A stretch of DNA of 64,000 nt, from NCBI RefSeq assembly GCF_963678635.1, contig NC_087068.1:33365436-33429435 (forward strand). The letters run 5' to 3'. Each line of letters begins with the position of its first letter. Position 1 is the stretch's first letter. The notes beneath the pieces were generated by a model that was not told the origin of the DNA, ran no database searches, and saw only the letters and a list, made by a program, of their open reading frames with translations. Origin of the DNA: Symsagittifera roscoffensis (lineage: Eukaryota > Xenacoelomorpha > Acoela > Convolutidae). The translations under genes and the position numbers were made by a program. Below are positions 46,171 to 58,125 of this stretch, in pieces.

Positions 46171-47123
46171 TTAAACAAACCCGGAGGGGTATAGTATTAC
46201 TAATATTATTACTTACATAGCCTATATTAATACTCCTATACCGTTTTTCAGTGAAAAACACAGAAAGCAGACCGGTTTTTAGGGTCAAAAGAGCGATATT
46301 TTGATTCCCCCACAAATCGCGATTTTTGAAATATCGATATTTTTTGAAACGGAAAATTGAGTTAGGACAGTTGAGTAAGGACAGTAAAAATAGTTGTTCG
46401 GTCAACGTCCACTAGTGAATCTACAAGTTATAAATTCCGCTTCCCGAAAGCCTTCCGGGTTGCAGAGAAATCGAACTTAACGTGTTTGATTTGGTGGATT
46501 CATCAATCCGGATGGGTACAGGTAGCATAGTTTTTCGCAAATTTTTTAAACTAAAGCGTTTTAGATCGGGTTTTTTGCATTGAAAAAGAAGAGTATAGGC
46601 CTTCTGAGATCGGATCAATAATTTTTAGGTCGAAAAGAACAGAATTGCGGAAAAAGTTAAGCGGAACCTATAAAGGGAAGGCTAAAGGCACAAGAAAACC
46701 TTATTCGAGCCGAAGTTAGGCTAGCGATAAGACCCTTCACCGTTAGCGTGAATTGTCAAATAAGAGGCTTAACTTCAATCCGGAAGGGTCTAGGAAAGCA
46801 TAACATACACTTCCTAGTTAATTGAAAAAGCAAAATAGCATCGGAGAACGTATCCGGAGTGGTATAGGTTGAAAGAAGGAAATCTCCGAAAAGCTACTTT
46901 TACAAAACCAGAGGGCTCCCAATCCGGAGGGGTCAAAGTTTTTTTTTCAAATTAGGAGGGGTCCCAATCCGGAGGGGTCTTATATTTGCTAACTCAGAGG
47001 GGTCCCATCCCAGAGGGGTCTAAATTTTGCCAATCCGAAAGAATCCTATTTTTGCCAATTCGGAAGGGTCCTATTTTTGCCAATTCGGAAGGGTCCTACT
47101 TTTGCCAATCCGGAGGGGTATTA
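46171..47123. repeat. Cluster of ATCCGGAGGGGTC-like motifs
   Basis: The motif ATCCGGAGGGGTC or a close variant occurs at 46181, 46451 (inverse), 46506, 46778, 46852, 46922, 46954, 46968, 46994, 47009, 47033, 47057, 47082 and 47107. The same word also appears inside foldback arms (5845, 38200, 44010, 44890). The region has no open frame of note. It could be decayed foldback DNA, a binding-site array or the start of the element's leader. Confidence 0.6.
47024..47123 (+). repeat. Four tandem 25-base units
   Basis: Units begin near 47024, 47049, 47074 and 47099 with the form TTTTTGCCAATTCGGAAGGG followed by TCCTA. The middle two are identical and the outer two differ at several positions. Confidence 0.85.
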
Positions 47124-47900
47124 TTTTATTAAAGGACTTAGGTAAACAGAAGAAAGACTACAGTGAGAGGTATTAGGTTATTAGCAGACAGGCTAGGAAT
47201 CAGTGACTGAACTGGTAATTTGCCCATCAATAAAAACCAGACCGAAACAAAACAGGTCCGAACTCGGATATTCGCGACACTAAGTCTAAGCTAAAAAAAG
47301 CGTAATTCATTGGTGCGGATTGAAACCCAATACGTTTTTGTGAAAAGTGACTGCCTTGAGGATTTTAGTAGGTCTAGCTCGGGCAGTCCAAAGGCAGATA
47401 GGTAACACAGTACTCGGTGGGTGCAATAGACGCCCACTTGAGAAAATTACTGCCTTCAAAGTTTTGTCTGTTTGGTGCAGCACCAAGCAGGGAAAGCTTT
47501 TTCTTTGAAAGACAATTTCGACTATTGTACTGCGACCAACTAAAAGTACAATACACATACGTTTTTTTATAGAGGTATTCATATTCTGTCATTATATATA
47601 TTTTTTTGTTTTTGATTTTAAATCAACATAATTTGTGCTTGATTAGGTAGTGAGCTTACTATCTTTTAAATTGACTGATAACATCATATTGTGCTAGTTC
47701 TCAAATCTTACGACCGATAATCGGTTAGTGTGAATAAATTATATACAAACTGTACTCTGATAACATACAGGGATTCGTGGTCACTATTTTATAGAATCTT
47801 GTGAAATTTATTGTGTTGTGTCATTATTATTGGTAGTCAAACTATAAGGTCACTAGCAATCGAATTGAGTGTATAGGCATTAAGAAGTGACAAATTGAGA
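47124..47900 (+). other. Leader region before gag
   Basis: AT-rich sequence expected to hold the 5' LTR or leader of the right giant element. No match to the 3' untranslated regions at 18720, 24300 or 1741 could be seen. No convincing tRNA primer binding site was found, so the element's 5' border is unknown. Confidence 0.4.
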
Positions 47901-50900
47901 ATGAGTCTAGACAGGTCAAGGATACCTAAACGAGGTAATAGCTCTAGGAAATTCGTACCTAAAAAGCAAAGAAAAACAATGACCGACCCTTTTGTGGATC
48001 GGATCAAACGGGCCCGGACCGACAAAGGGGAGACGGTTTCAGGCAGAATGGTTGAAACGAGGAGTCAAAAGACCTCAGAAGAGAGAAAAGAAATGTTAGA
48101 AGTGGAGGTCAATACGGACCAGGCCATGAATGACAACCAGGAAGTACATGGGCTGGAAGGGAGAGGTAGAAGGCTGGCGAGTGAATCTACTCCGGTAGAA
48201 CAAGGCCATGATTTTACCACTTCCACCGGGACATTGGATCGAGAGGAGATGTCGGAACTGTCCGACATTTCAACTGAAATAGTGGCAACTAGAAGATCTC
48301 CAACAAACAACGTCCTCATCGTTCTCAGAAAGAATGAGGAACACCTTAGGAAACATCTTTCCATTCACCATGGGAGTGGGCACGGGAAATGAAGGTGAAT
48401 CCCAGGAGGAGGAGGAGGACGAAGAAGAGCAAGTGGACTTTGGGTCTCAAGTCAGCCTCAATAGTTCGACCCGGGAGAATGAGGCATACGTCGAAAGAGA
48501 GACTGGAACCATGGACGATATTGGTGTGGTGAGAACGATAAGCAAGGAGGTAGACACACCGGGCCAGTCGAGAGGCTTCGCGATTATGACAAATTCAGAG
48601 CCGCGAACTGGGGAGAGTAGAAAAAAAGGGCTAGGCAACGCATTGGCGGATCCTGAGGTGGATAAAGAAAAGACTTCGAGGCAGAGAGTCAACGCCCGAT
48701 TCTCGACTAGCACGAAGCTACCTGGGACCGACAGGGTTACACCGCCACTGGTGACGCCACTCGTGGATAACGGGGCAGCACTAGAAGAAGCCTTGAACAA
48801 CATAGTGGGCAGTATGGGAGAACAAAATGAACAGATATCCATAAGAATGAGTGAACTAGAAAGAGCAGTTCACATTGAAAGAGAAAGTCTGCGGGAAGAA
48901 ATAAACCGCAATAGACAAGAAGCTGGTAGGAGCGAAAAACGCTTGAAAGAAAGAACGGACGAGCACATGGTAAAGAACTTGTCGCGAATGACAAGAGAAG
49001 CGGAACAGAGAGAGTTACGCTTAAGAGACGACATGGAGAAGTTAAGAATTCGGCAAGAGCAATCTCTTGGGACTCTTGACACAAAGATAGACGCGATGAT
49101 GGAGAGGCGAACTCAGGCTATCATGGATAGGTTGGACGGGCTACTAGGCAGCAAGAGTGGACCAAAAGAAGGGGAACCGAACTCGGGAGGTCCCAGCAGG
49201 GAGCCGAAGGTGAACTTCAATGACCATCAAAAGAGGAGGACATATGGATCCACTAGAGGTACGGGCAGTTCATCAGGCTATACCACAAGGGATAATAGAA
49301 CATGGGGCCCGAACAGTAGAGCAAGTTCAACGGGGAGCAGACAGACCTCTAACGAACGACCAACGCAAGGCACACATGCGACTGGGAGAAGTGATTCCGG
49401 TAACAGGAGACATGAAAGCCCAGGGAGGAGTCATGTGGGCCAAGGGGGGAACACTCACGGCGATTCGGATTGCAGGGATGCACCGAATACACAGCCTTTG
49501 ATAAGGTGTGAGGACACTCAGGCGGGACGCTCAAGGGATGCTACGGCAATGGCCACAGCCTTTGAACCCCTAAACAGGTCTTTGGAGACATTCCTTACAA
49601 GGTTATCCAGAACCAATGAACGCAGTGAGAAGTCCAGAAGAGTCTTTAAGAAACCAAGATGCTATAAAGACGAATCTGATGGCTGTATTGATACCTGGAT
49701 TGAGGTAATGAAACTGCATTTCGAGGAAGAGGACTTGTCGGAAAGACAAGAATGCAGTGCGCTCACCAGTAACTTGGAAGGGACAGCCCTGAACTGTGTC
49801 ATGGCCAAGAAGCAATATCAGCGTGACACAGCCGAGAAAATCTTCGAAATCTTGTTAAACCGTTTTGGATCAGGGGTGCAGGGACACCAGGCGATGATGC
49901 GCTTCGAGAAACGGAGACAACGAGAGGATGAAACGATAGACAAGTTTCTAGACGACTTGGAAATGCTGTGAAGACGCAGCCAACCGGATGAGTCAAACCG
50001 AAGGATGAACCTGGCAGTAGCCTCAAAATTCATCGATGGTGTGAAGAACGATAAACTTCGGACAATGCTGGCAACGCATTACACACCACTATCAACCAAT
50101 GCGCCAACACCAGAGGAGTTGAGGCTCAAGTCAAAAGAATATCTTTTATTGAAACCTTCTTTGAGATCTGGTTATTATAAGAACAATTATGGCAATTTTA
50201 ACAATGGGCCAGCAAACCAAGGGAACAACTGGTACAAACCGAGGGATGATATGGACAAGAGACGCTCTTGTGCCAATTGCAGTTCAACGGACCATCATGT
50301 GTCAGCATGCCCAACTTACAAACAAGGCATGAAGGCAATAGGCTTTTGCAGCGAGGACGAAGATGCGTCAGAAAATGACCATGAGGATGTCATGAGAGGA
50401 GTAATTGCGAAATTTGGCCCGAGGTGTTTCTTTTGCAACTTGGAAGGTCATTTTAAATCAGATTGTCCACAATTATGGGATACAGTGGCAGACATCAAGC
50501 ATCCAAGACATGAGGAAGCTTTATCAGGAGTGAAAGCCAGCAAGGCTTGCCTGTTGAGTGAAGCGGAGGCGCGCAGAAAAGACAAACCGCAAGAGCTGGC
50601 GACGAAGAAAATGCAAGCGGTAACTGAAGAGACACGTGAACCAGAACCAGTGACTGCGGCCGATGACTTCAAGATTGATTACAGGGCAGCCGCGAGGGAT
50701 GCTCTAAATAGAGTGCAGCAAGAACTGGTGACGAAGGAGATCGAACAAAAAGTGAAACTCGAACTGGAGAATGAGAAACTACAGGAGCAACTGAATACCT
50801 TCGAAGCAAGGGAGGTCGAGGAGAATAAAGCACCAAGCAGTTTGAGCATGAAACTTAATGTGATCTCCGGTCAGAGGTTCGGCATCGTGCCACAAGGAAG

Positions 50901-51168
50901 CAAGATACAGTCGATAATTTCAGTGGCTGGACACCAGGTAATCAGAAATCTGAGTGAACCATCAGAGTTCACTTCGATGAATTTGGACACATATGCAGAT
51001 TATCTGAGGCAGGTGGAGACACGCACTGAGTCGAGAGCTGTGCGAGCACTACTAACAACGGGTGGCCCTCGCACAAAGAAACTTCATGGACGCTACCTGG
51101 AGGTCTATGGGCCGTATCAAGTGATGCTGAACGTGGATGGGATCCGTATCTACACTAGGACTATGTAA
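47901..51168 (+). pseudogene. gag: Gag of the giant Ty3-like element (right copy)
   Basis: Would form the particle shell and bind element RNA. First ATG at 47901 (MSLDRSRIPKRGN, basic N-terminus). The frame shifts near 48345 and resumes to 49971, where a TGA interrupts it; it then continues in the same frame to TAA at 51166. Order: acidic low-complexity region (48400-48450); coiled coil (about 48820-49140, ERAVHIERESLREEINRN); Gly/Ser/Arg-rich region; a retrotransposon Gag core (about 49660-50150, WIEVMKLHFEEEDL); CCHC knuckles at 50269-50310 and 50425-50466; a second coiled coil near 50700-50830. At about 1,090 codons it is long for Ty3-type Gag. The two breaks look like point lesions. Pol is in the -1 frame after a 30-base gap containing a TAA (51198). 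Confidence 0.85.
50269..50466 (+). other. Two CCHC zinc knuckles in Gag
   Basis: CANCSSTDHHVSAC and CFFCNLEGHFKSDC both fit C-x2-C-x4-H-x4-C exactly. They are about 38 residues apart, separated by an acidic stretch (SEDEDASENDHED). These knuckles bind nucleic acid in retroelement nucleocapsids. Confidence 0.95.
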
Positions 51169-51200
51169 CAACAGACAGTGAACAGATAGGGCAGATCTAA

Positions 51201-51720
51201 TTGGGTGAGGAGGAACTCAAAGTCCGCAAGATAGGCCATGACGCCATGATGGAACAAGATGCAGCACACATTGGGTATGAAGCAGATGTGACCGCACATC
51301 TGCTCGACATCAACGGAACGAAAATCGGAGTCACAGGGCTTCTGGACACAGGAGTGGCAGTGAGTGTGAAGCCAATAAAAACTTGAGAAAGAATGGGCTT
51401 CACGAGGGAAGATCTGATTCCAACGAATCTCCCACTGGCCGCCAATTGAGGGGCAATTTACGTAGCCGGAAGAACGCCAATAACAGTTCTCCGCATGGGA
51501 GGACGAGATCTATGGATGAGCTTCCTGGTAGTAGAGAATTTAGACGACGCCGACCAATTCATCTTGGGCAGAGATTTTGTCAGGAATTTTGACGTGATGA
51601 TTGACTTGAACAACGGTCTGATACGGATTAGAAACCCGGACCGGAAGTATGTTAAGAAACCAATTAATAGGCTAATAACAGACCAAAACAAGGTGCCAAT
51701 TTTTTTAGATAGAAAAGTAA
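51201..51720 (+). pseudogene. Retropepsin-type protease (right copy)
   Basis: Processes the polyproteins. The active-site motif is LLDTGVAVSV (DTG at 51345-51353), and the second landmark is FILGRDF (ILGRD 51561-51575) before RNFDVMIDLNN. Two in-frame TGA codons (51384 and 51447) interrupt the frame; the left copy is open across the second position (EANRGAIYIAG). The active-site Asp is intact here, unlike in the left copy. Confidence 0.85.
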
Positions 51721-53630
51721 AACTACAACCAGGACAAGCTGTGGTGGCAATTTTTAGAATGAGAAATTTAAATTCGTTAAGCGATAATAAACAGGTTTGT
51801 TTAGTAACGAATCCAAATAGTCAGAGTTCGGTGATTTTAGGCCGGAAATTTTCGGTAACGCGAAACGGACTGTGTGTCAGTGTGTTGTTGAACACACTGG
51901 ACACCACGGTTTCAATCCAGCGTGGAAGGAAGCTTGGTTACGCTTTGCCGATGAGGACCGACTATGAGGAGACACAAAACTTGAAGAAACATAGTGTGAA
52001 AGACTGTCCTTATCATGCCAATAAAGATAAAATTTTAAAGAAGATTAATGAATTAAAATCTAGTCATAAATTGTTTTCAATGAAATCCGAAACGGACGAC
52101 GGCTTATCGAGCTGCTCGAATTTTCCGGAACGCCCCTCGTCATATGAACTAGAATCTGACAAACCGGTTTTGCCAGAGAAAGAACATTTAAAAGGGAAAA
52201 TAGGTGAGGGAGATTTCGGAAAATTGCGGGACCTCTTAAATCGGAACGCAGATGTATTTTCAAAACATAAGGCGGATATCGGTTTCTGTATTTTCGTCGA
52301 ACACGAAATCGAACTTGAAGAGGGCGCCGTTCCTCATAGGGAAGGCGCAAGACGAATGACGCCACACAAGTCGGAAGCGTGCCGAGCGGAAATAGAAATG
52401 TTGCTTGAATACGACATGATAGAACGCTCGAATTCGCCATGGGCTTGCGGGGTAGTATTGGCGAAAAAGAAAGGGGGGCAGCTTAGGTTTTGTTGCGACT
52501 TTCGTTACTTGAACACGGTAACGATAAAAGATGCGTACCCGATACCGCGAATAGACGAGAGCCTCTCTAAGCTTGGTGATGCCAAGTTCTTCACCACATT
52601 GGACTTGGGTTCTGCCTTCTGGCAGGTCCCTCTGCGGAAGAAGGATAGAGAGAAAACCGGATTCGCGTGCGAATTAGGGTTGTACCAGTGGAAGAGGATG
52701 CCCTTCGGCTTGTGCAACGCAACGGCCACTTTTAAAAGACTGATGGCTCAGGCTTTGACCAGAGTGACAAAGAAGTACGGGAACCTTGTGATGTGTTACG
52801 TGGACGACGTGGTCATAGCGACACCGACCCTGGAAGACCACATTGATAGGCTCGATGAGGTCTTTGGATGCATGAAAAGACCAGGCTTGAAGTGCAAACC
52901 ATCGAAATGTGAAATCCCTAGGGATTCAATCAAGTACCTGGGAAGAATGGTGGACAGGGATGGTGTGAGGCCGGACCCGGAAGCAGTAGAAGCAGTGTTG
53001 ACATGGAAGGCTCCCAGAACGGACACACAGCTCCTGAGCTTCCTAGGGTTTGCCAATTACTACCGGGAGTTCATAAAAGGATATGCGGACAAGGTGTATC
53101 CGATGCAGAAGCTGATGCGCAACAAAGGGAAAAAGTTCGAATGGAACGATGAAGCACAAGTTGCCTTCGAGAACATAAAGCGGGAACTGTGCGAAGCGCC
53201 AGTGCTAGGCATGCCTACAGAAAAGGGCATGTATGTTCTTGACACAGACGCATCGGTAGTAGCCATCTCAGGAATATCGCATCAGGAGCAAGAATGGAAT
53301 GGAAGAACGGTTCTCCGTCCCATCGCATACGGCAGCAAAGTCTCGAGTGACACTGAGATGAAATATGACGCACCAAAAGCAGAAATGTTTGCAGTAGTCA
53401 CATTTGTGGAAAAATACCGCGCATACTTGGGGAGCGCTCCCTTCAAGTTACGCGTGGACAACAGAGCGTTATCCTGGTTGAAGACCTACTCGATGGATCA
53501 GAGTTACATTGGTAGATGGATAGTGAGATAGGATGGCTACCACATGATAATCGAGCACAGGATGCGTGACAAACACCAGAATGCTGACAGCCTCAGTAAG
53601 AAAACTCAGTTCTATGAAAGATTGGAGTAG
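51721..53630 (+). pseudogene. pol: Reverse transcriptase and RNase H (right copy)
   Basis: Part of a 678-codon frame (51495-53531). RT landmarks: SPWACGVVLAKKKGG, LRFCCDFRYLN, FFTTLDLGSAFWQVPL (motif A), KRMPFGLCNATATF (motif B), MCYVDDVVIA (YVDD 52797-52808), SFLGFANYYREFI. RNase H: VLDTDASVVAIS, KAEMFAVVTFVEKY, LRVDNRALSWL, then a TAG (53529) and the final RDKHQNADSLSKK with His and Asp. Motif wording and domain order place it in Ty3/gypsy. The RT itself shows no lesion, so this is the best-preserved enzyme in the window. A 250-residue tract links protease to RT. Confidence 0.9.
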
Positions 53631-54788
53631 AAGCTAGCCGATCAGGAAGAAATAAAGGAGGGATTCTCGTTTCTGGACAAAGAAACTTAAGAAAAGCGCT
53701 TCCCTTAACGAGATGGTTGGACAAGTCTGGACATCCAATTCCAGGACACCCTGAGTTACCTGTAGAGAAAGCAGCCAAGATAAAGATCCTATCCAAGGAG
53801 GACCCGTTCCCCTTGGATCGGTTGCTGCACTCGAATCTGGTCCATCAAGAACTCTCTCGCATGAACTTAAACAGCCTCTCATTATTTGATAAAACGGTGC
53901 AGGTCACACCGCTGGGTGGATTGTTAGAAAAAGAAGTGACCAGAGATGACCCCGAGGGGACCGCAGCCATGGCATCACTGACAGTCAGTGAGAAGGTGAA
54001 GATCATGCCGTCCACACGACAACACGAAGAGAACGAGAGGGATTGTACGACAATAGTTCAGCAATTAGTATCCTCAATACCCCACGAGATTTTAACCAGT
54101 ACTTCTTACGGACGGAAAGAACAGGGAAGCAGTACGCGAAGAAAAACCGTCACCTTTGTGGACCAGGATAAAGAAGGTGAGAAGGTAGATCAAAACCTGC
54201 TGAAAGACTGTTTGTCCGGGGAGATGAACGATGAGAAGAGCCAGCGAGCACAAGATCAACTCCCGGGACAAGAAAATTTGTCCGGGGAGTCTAAGATAGA
54301 TAACAAATTCCTGATGAGAAACAGGACCTGGAGAACAAGGTTTTGTCCGGGGAGTTCAGATGGATGCGAAGAAGGCACAGACATGATCTAGAGGAGCGTG
54401 CAGACTCCATCACAAACTCTTCAACAGATGACAATTCCCGAAACTCAGGAATTGACACCTATTCAGACAGGAACTCGAGCTCGGGATCAGAACTGTCCGA
54501 ACTAGCGATCCACACACTACTAGTGGAAACTCGGGCAAGGGATCTGGACAGAGAGGTGTACCAGGATCCTGACAGTGATCGCTACCTTATACCAAGCGAA
54601 AGAGTCTTTGACAACGCAGCGGATGATTTGGAGACAAGAGCGGTATCGAAATGTTCGATAAGTCTGTTGCCACAGAAAGAGGTAGTCAGGATTGATCTTC
54701 AGCCGTTTAAGCAAGAAACACAGCCGCTGGCGAAGATTTGGTGCGTTAAGATGGAAGAAGACACACACCAGCCCAATGAGCTGAATAG
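53631..54788 (+). pseudogene. Long acidic linker between RNase H and integrase
   Basis: Frames 53717-54391 and 54343-54792. Starts DKSGHPIPGHPELPVEKAAK; later Ser/Asp/Glu-rich. A degenerate repeat with TTTGTCCGGGGAG (reading LSGE) occurs at about 54209, 54279 and 54341. No known domain. The left copy has the same linker (34550-35640), so it is a genuine family trait. A 4-base deletion at about 54790 shifts it out of frame with the integrase. Ty3-type elements normally have only a short spacer here. Confidence 0.65.
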
Positions 54789-55988
54789 ATGAGGGTTATG
54801 AAGACGTACTTGAAGGCGAGATACAGACTCTCGGATCTTCTCAGGGCGCAGAGAAATGATCGCATGACAAGCAACCTGAAAAGGTGGATCGAGAATGGTT
54901 CTCCGGATAAAGGGGACCTCGAGGAAGATAGTTATCGTATCCTGAGACAGTACTTCATGCAGAAGGAAGGGAGGTTATATTTGAACAAGGACGGGATAGT
55001 GGCTTGCAAAATAAGAGAAGAAGACAGAGTCCTATACAAGTATAACGCGATAGTGTTGCCGCAACTCTATCAGACAGAACTATTATTCAGGTCGCATGAT
55101 CAGATGGGCCATCAGGATATCGATAAAGTGTATCAGAGAATCCTGAAGCGCTTTGAGTGGCCTGGAATGAAAAAGGCATGCGAGAAGTGGGTAACAGCAT
55201 GTCTGTCATGCCAACAGGTCAAGGATCCAAGGAAGTTGCGATTTCCTTTACAATCGATCGAGTCGTCTGAATTCAACGAGGTGGTGCAGATAGATCACCA
55301 AAAGATATGCATGACAGACAGTGGTTATAATCAGGTGTTTGTCATGATAGATCATTTTACGAAGTATGCAGAGGCCGTGCCCTGCATAACTGCCTCGGCG
55401 GAAGAGACATGCGACCACCTGATTAAAAGGTGGATAGCGAGACATGGTTGTCCGATGACGTTTCAATCGGATAATGGAACAGCTTTCGTAGGAGAGCTTA
55501 CGAAAGAGCTTATGAGACGCTCACAGGTTGCTCAGGCTCACTCCACGACATACCACCCTCAGACGAATGGCTTAGTGGAAAGACAGAATAGGACGTTAGT
55601 GTCGATGCTGAGAGTATATTGTTCCAGGTACATGACCGATTGGGACAGATACCTTTCACAGGTGATGGGAGCCTATAACAGCACGCAACACTCCACCACC
55701 GGAGTCAGTCCACATATGATGCTAACTGGACACGAAAAGTCTTTACCCTTAACCTTTTTCTACCCAGAATATGAGGGAAAGAAAACGGCTCCACAGGTCT
55801 ACGTGAGGGATGTGATCAAACGTCAACAGGAGTTGAACGATCTGTGTAGACGAAACACTCAGCAAGCACAGGAAAGGCAGAGAAGAAAATTTGACAAGAA
55901 AGCAGCTGGTGCAAAAGCTTACTCGGTGGGAGACTACGTATGGGTATTTCAAAACGTTATACCACCAAAAGGGCAAAAAAGCTCCTAA
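54789..55988 (+). pseudogene. Integrase, HHCC and DD35E core (right copy)
   Basis: Inserts element cDNA. Zinc-binding HHCC: SHDQMGHQ (His codons 55095 and 55110) and CLSCQQ (about 55200). Catalytic triad: Asp 55293 (VQIDHQK), Asp 55470 (QSDNGTAF) and Glu 55578 (NGLVERQN), with 35 residues between the last two. Then NSTQHSTTGVSPHMMLTGHE and YSVGDYVWVFQNV. The core frame is open for 399 codons and all catalytic residues are present. It ends at an A-run (about 55973-55978), where the C-terminal part continues in another frame. Confidence 0.9.
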
Positions 55989-56699
55989 AAAGTGGAGGGG
56001 ACCCTTCATGATTACAGAGGTGCACCAGGAGGGACGCTTTTGTAGACTGAGTACTGGCCGAGCCGCCCACTATGAGAACATTAAGCCACACAATCCATCG
56101 ACAGAAGACTGGTTTATACCTGCAGACATGGAAGAAGGGGATTATCTAATGATGGATCCTGCTTGTGAGGTCAACGAGAAGGGCACCGGGGAGAAGAACG
56201 ATGGAAACGAAGTCGTGGAGGAAGGAACGAATACACCGCTGGACCTGGACCCAAACGAGGTGATTGAAGCGGACGATGAAACCTTACCCTACGCAGAGGA
56301 GGATTGGCAGAATCCCGAACAGATAGAGGTTTCCAAGAATTTGGAACCGGATCTTCCGTTCACGATACAGACTCGTCAGAAGGACGGGACAAGACCCAGA
56401 AGGAAATATAATCCTTACGGTGACGACTTTGTAGTGGATAGGATAGATCTGAAGAAGATAGTGGAAGAAGTAGTGGGGCTAGAAGAAATAACTGTGTCAC
56501 AAGACATTGACATAGTCGATGATCACGACGATGAGTGGGTCGACGACCGGTCGAAACCCGAGGTAGAATTCGACGTCGAGCAACAGCAGTCATATGAACA
56601 AGACTTGACGAACCTGCGTGTCTTAGAATGGCTGAACGAAATTACGTCGGACCCAGAGGACGACTGCATCCTCGGGAATTGTACGCGCTTGTACACGTG
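55960..56699 (+). pseudogene. Integrase GPF module and acidic tail (right copy)
   Basis: In the frame of 55891-56700: KKWRGPFMITEVHQEGRFCR and HYENIKPHN form the GPY/F-type module, followed by about 180 acidic residues (DLDPNEVIEADDETLPYAEE, DIDIVDDHDDEWVDD). Relative to the left copy, about 600 bases are deleted after ITSDPE, giving an artificial end CTRLYT. The deletion borders share AGAGGA-like microhomology. Confidence 0.8.
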
Positions 56700-57147
56700 A
56701 TATTCTCTGATACTAATATACAAGTAGATTTACATCAGAAATATTACTTAAGTATAGGCTGAGTGACGTGCGAGAGGGTGTTAGGCTAAAGACTAAGTGG
56801 TATGTAATTTGTGATATGTGTGTTATGTTATGTGTTATGTTATTAAGATTGTGGGTAAGAAGGGGTTAGTGACCATGAACAACTGAATGACGATCTTAGG
56901 AATAGATCCAAAGTTTGGACTGTCCAATCTTAGGTCGAATTCCAACATTTTAGAGACCGATTGATTTTAATAAATTTTAGGATAAAGATCTTTTTATCTG
57001 ACTGTTTTTAAATGAATTTTAACGAGAAGTTAAGGCGGAACTCACAAGTGTGATATTCGTGAACCTTTTTCTAGATCTTGATTGATCGTTTAATTACTCA
57101 CTTGAGTCAAACCTTTGAATCAAACCGAATCGAACTTGAAGAAAAGA
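56700..57147 (+). other. Gap between pol and ORF2 (right copy)
   Basis: Non-coding in this copy but partly conserved with the left copy: the TTATG microsatellite (56818-56848), TTTGGACTGTCCAA near 56915-56928, and the region just before ORF2. It probably holds control signals for ORF2 expression. Confidence 0.6.
57060..57074 (+). promoter_or_regulatory. Candidate 3' splice site before ORF2 (right copy)
   Basis: GTGAACCTTTTTCTAG, with the AG at 57073-57074, lies 74 bases before the ORF2 ATG at 57148. The left copy has a longer T-run and the same CTAGATC sequence at the same distance. The base after each is A, and the 3' flank (GATTGATC) is also shared. Confidence 0.45.
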
Positions 57148-58083
57148 ATGGATAATTTCAACTTGGATGAATTGATGGACCTGGCAGAGGCATATGTAGG
57201 ACCGATGATAGATGCGATCTATCGTCGGCTAATGGATCGAGACTTTGCTCTGGAGGACCCAGAGGTAGTCATGTTGCTGACCGCCCTGATCAACATCTTG
57301 GGGCATGACAACCGTGGGGACCGCCCCACGGAAGTCCTGTTGATGGCAGCATACGGAGAGAGGGGAGTACTAGACCGCCCGAACATGAGAGTGATGAGGT
57401 GGAGAAACGGGGCTCTCTCAGGGAGTGACTTGGCGAATGAGCCTGGATTGGGAAATTCTAGGACTTATCAACCAGGTGAAATGCCTATGCCCTCCAAGCC
57501 CAAACCTGGGCTGACGAGAATGCATCAGGAGATGAACAGCGAGGCTGCCCCGTCTGGTTCACCACTGAGAGCAGCTGTGCCACCAAAGAGGGCGAAAGTA
57601 GAACAGAAGGTTCAGACGAACCAAACCATGCAAGATCTGGATGGGATGAAGGACGAACTGGAAAGAACGAAAAGGGAGCTGGACGAGATGACCAAAACCA
57701 AGCTCAGTACGGAGGAAGATCGGGACATATGGAAGAAATTGTTCGAAGACTGCAACAAAAAGCAGGGTAAAAAAATTGAGCGCTTGAGGCAGGACTACAA
57801 GGAGCGATCGGAACAGATGGCGTTGACAACGGCCGTGGAGAAAGTGATACCTGCAAGGAGTATTCCTCGTGGGCAGTCCCCGATGGAGCTCTTGACGCCT
57901 CGAGAAAAGAGTCAGACAACGGAGACACGGCTCCCGACAGCGACAGATCGAGTAACAATCCCGGACCCTAGTGACACCTTGGGTGACCCCGTCGTGGAAC
58001 AAACGGTGAGGAAGCTAATAGAGCCAGCTGGAAGACTGGTCGCCAACAAGAATGCGCCAGGTTCCGGGGTGACTGCACCCTAA
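57148..58083 (+). pseudogene. ORF2 segment A: N-terminal coiled-coil region (right copy)
   Basis: ATG at 57148 (MDNFNLDELMDLAEAYVGPM), the same start as in the left copy. First about 110 residues helical and conserved (LINILGHDNRGDRP, LMAAYGERGVLDRPN). Residues about 150-225 are a heptad-type coiled coil (ELERTKRELDEMTKTKLSTEE). Then Pro/Thr-rich. A TAA at 58081 ends it, but the next segment is in the same frame and the left copy reads through. No signal peptide or membrane helix. Not similar to any Gag, Env or enzyme I recognise. Confidence 0.75.
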
Positions 58084-58125
58084 GGAACGATCGATGACAC
58101 GGGCAGAGTACGACTCTCCCAGACA

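Noticed and set aside
47300-47330. TTGGTGCGGATTGAAACCC as a tRNA primer binding site after a 5' LTR
   Set aside because: Its complement does not fit the 3' end of a tRNA (distance from a TTCAA-like loop to CCA is too short), and no LTR end was found next to it.
55960-55990. Programmed frameshift at the A-run between integrase core and GPF module
   Set aside because: Both copies change frame here, but in different directions (6 A versus 5 A), so these look like independent indels in a homopolymer rather than a conserved slip site.
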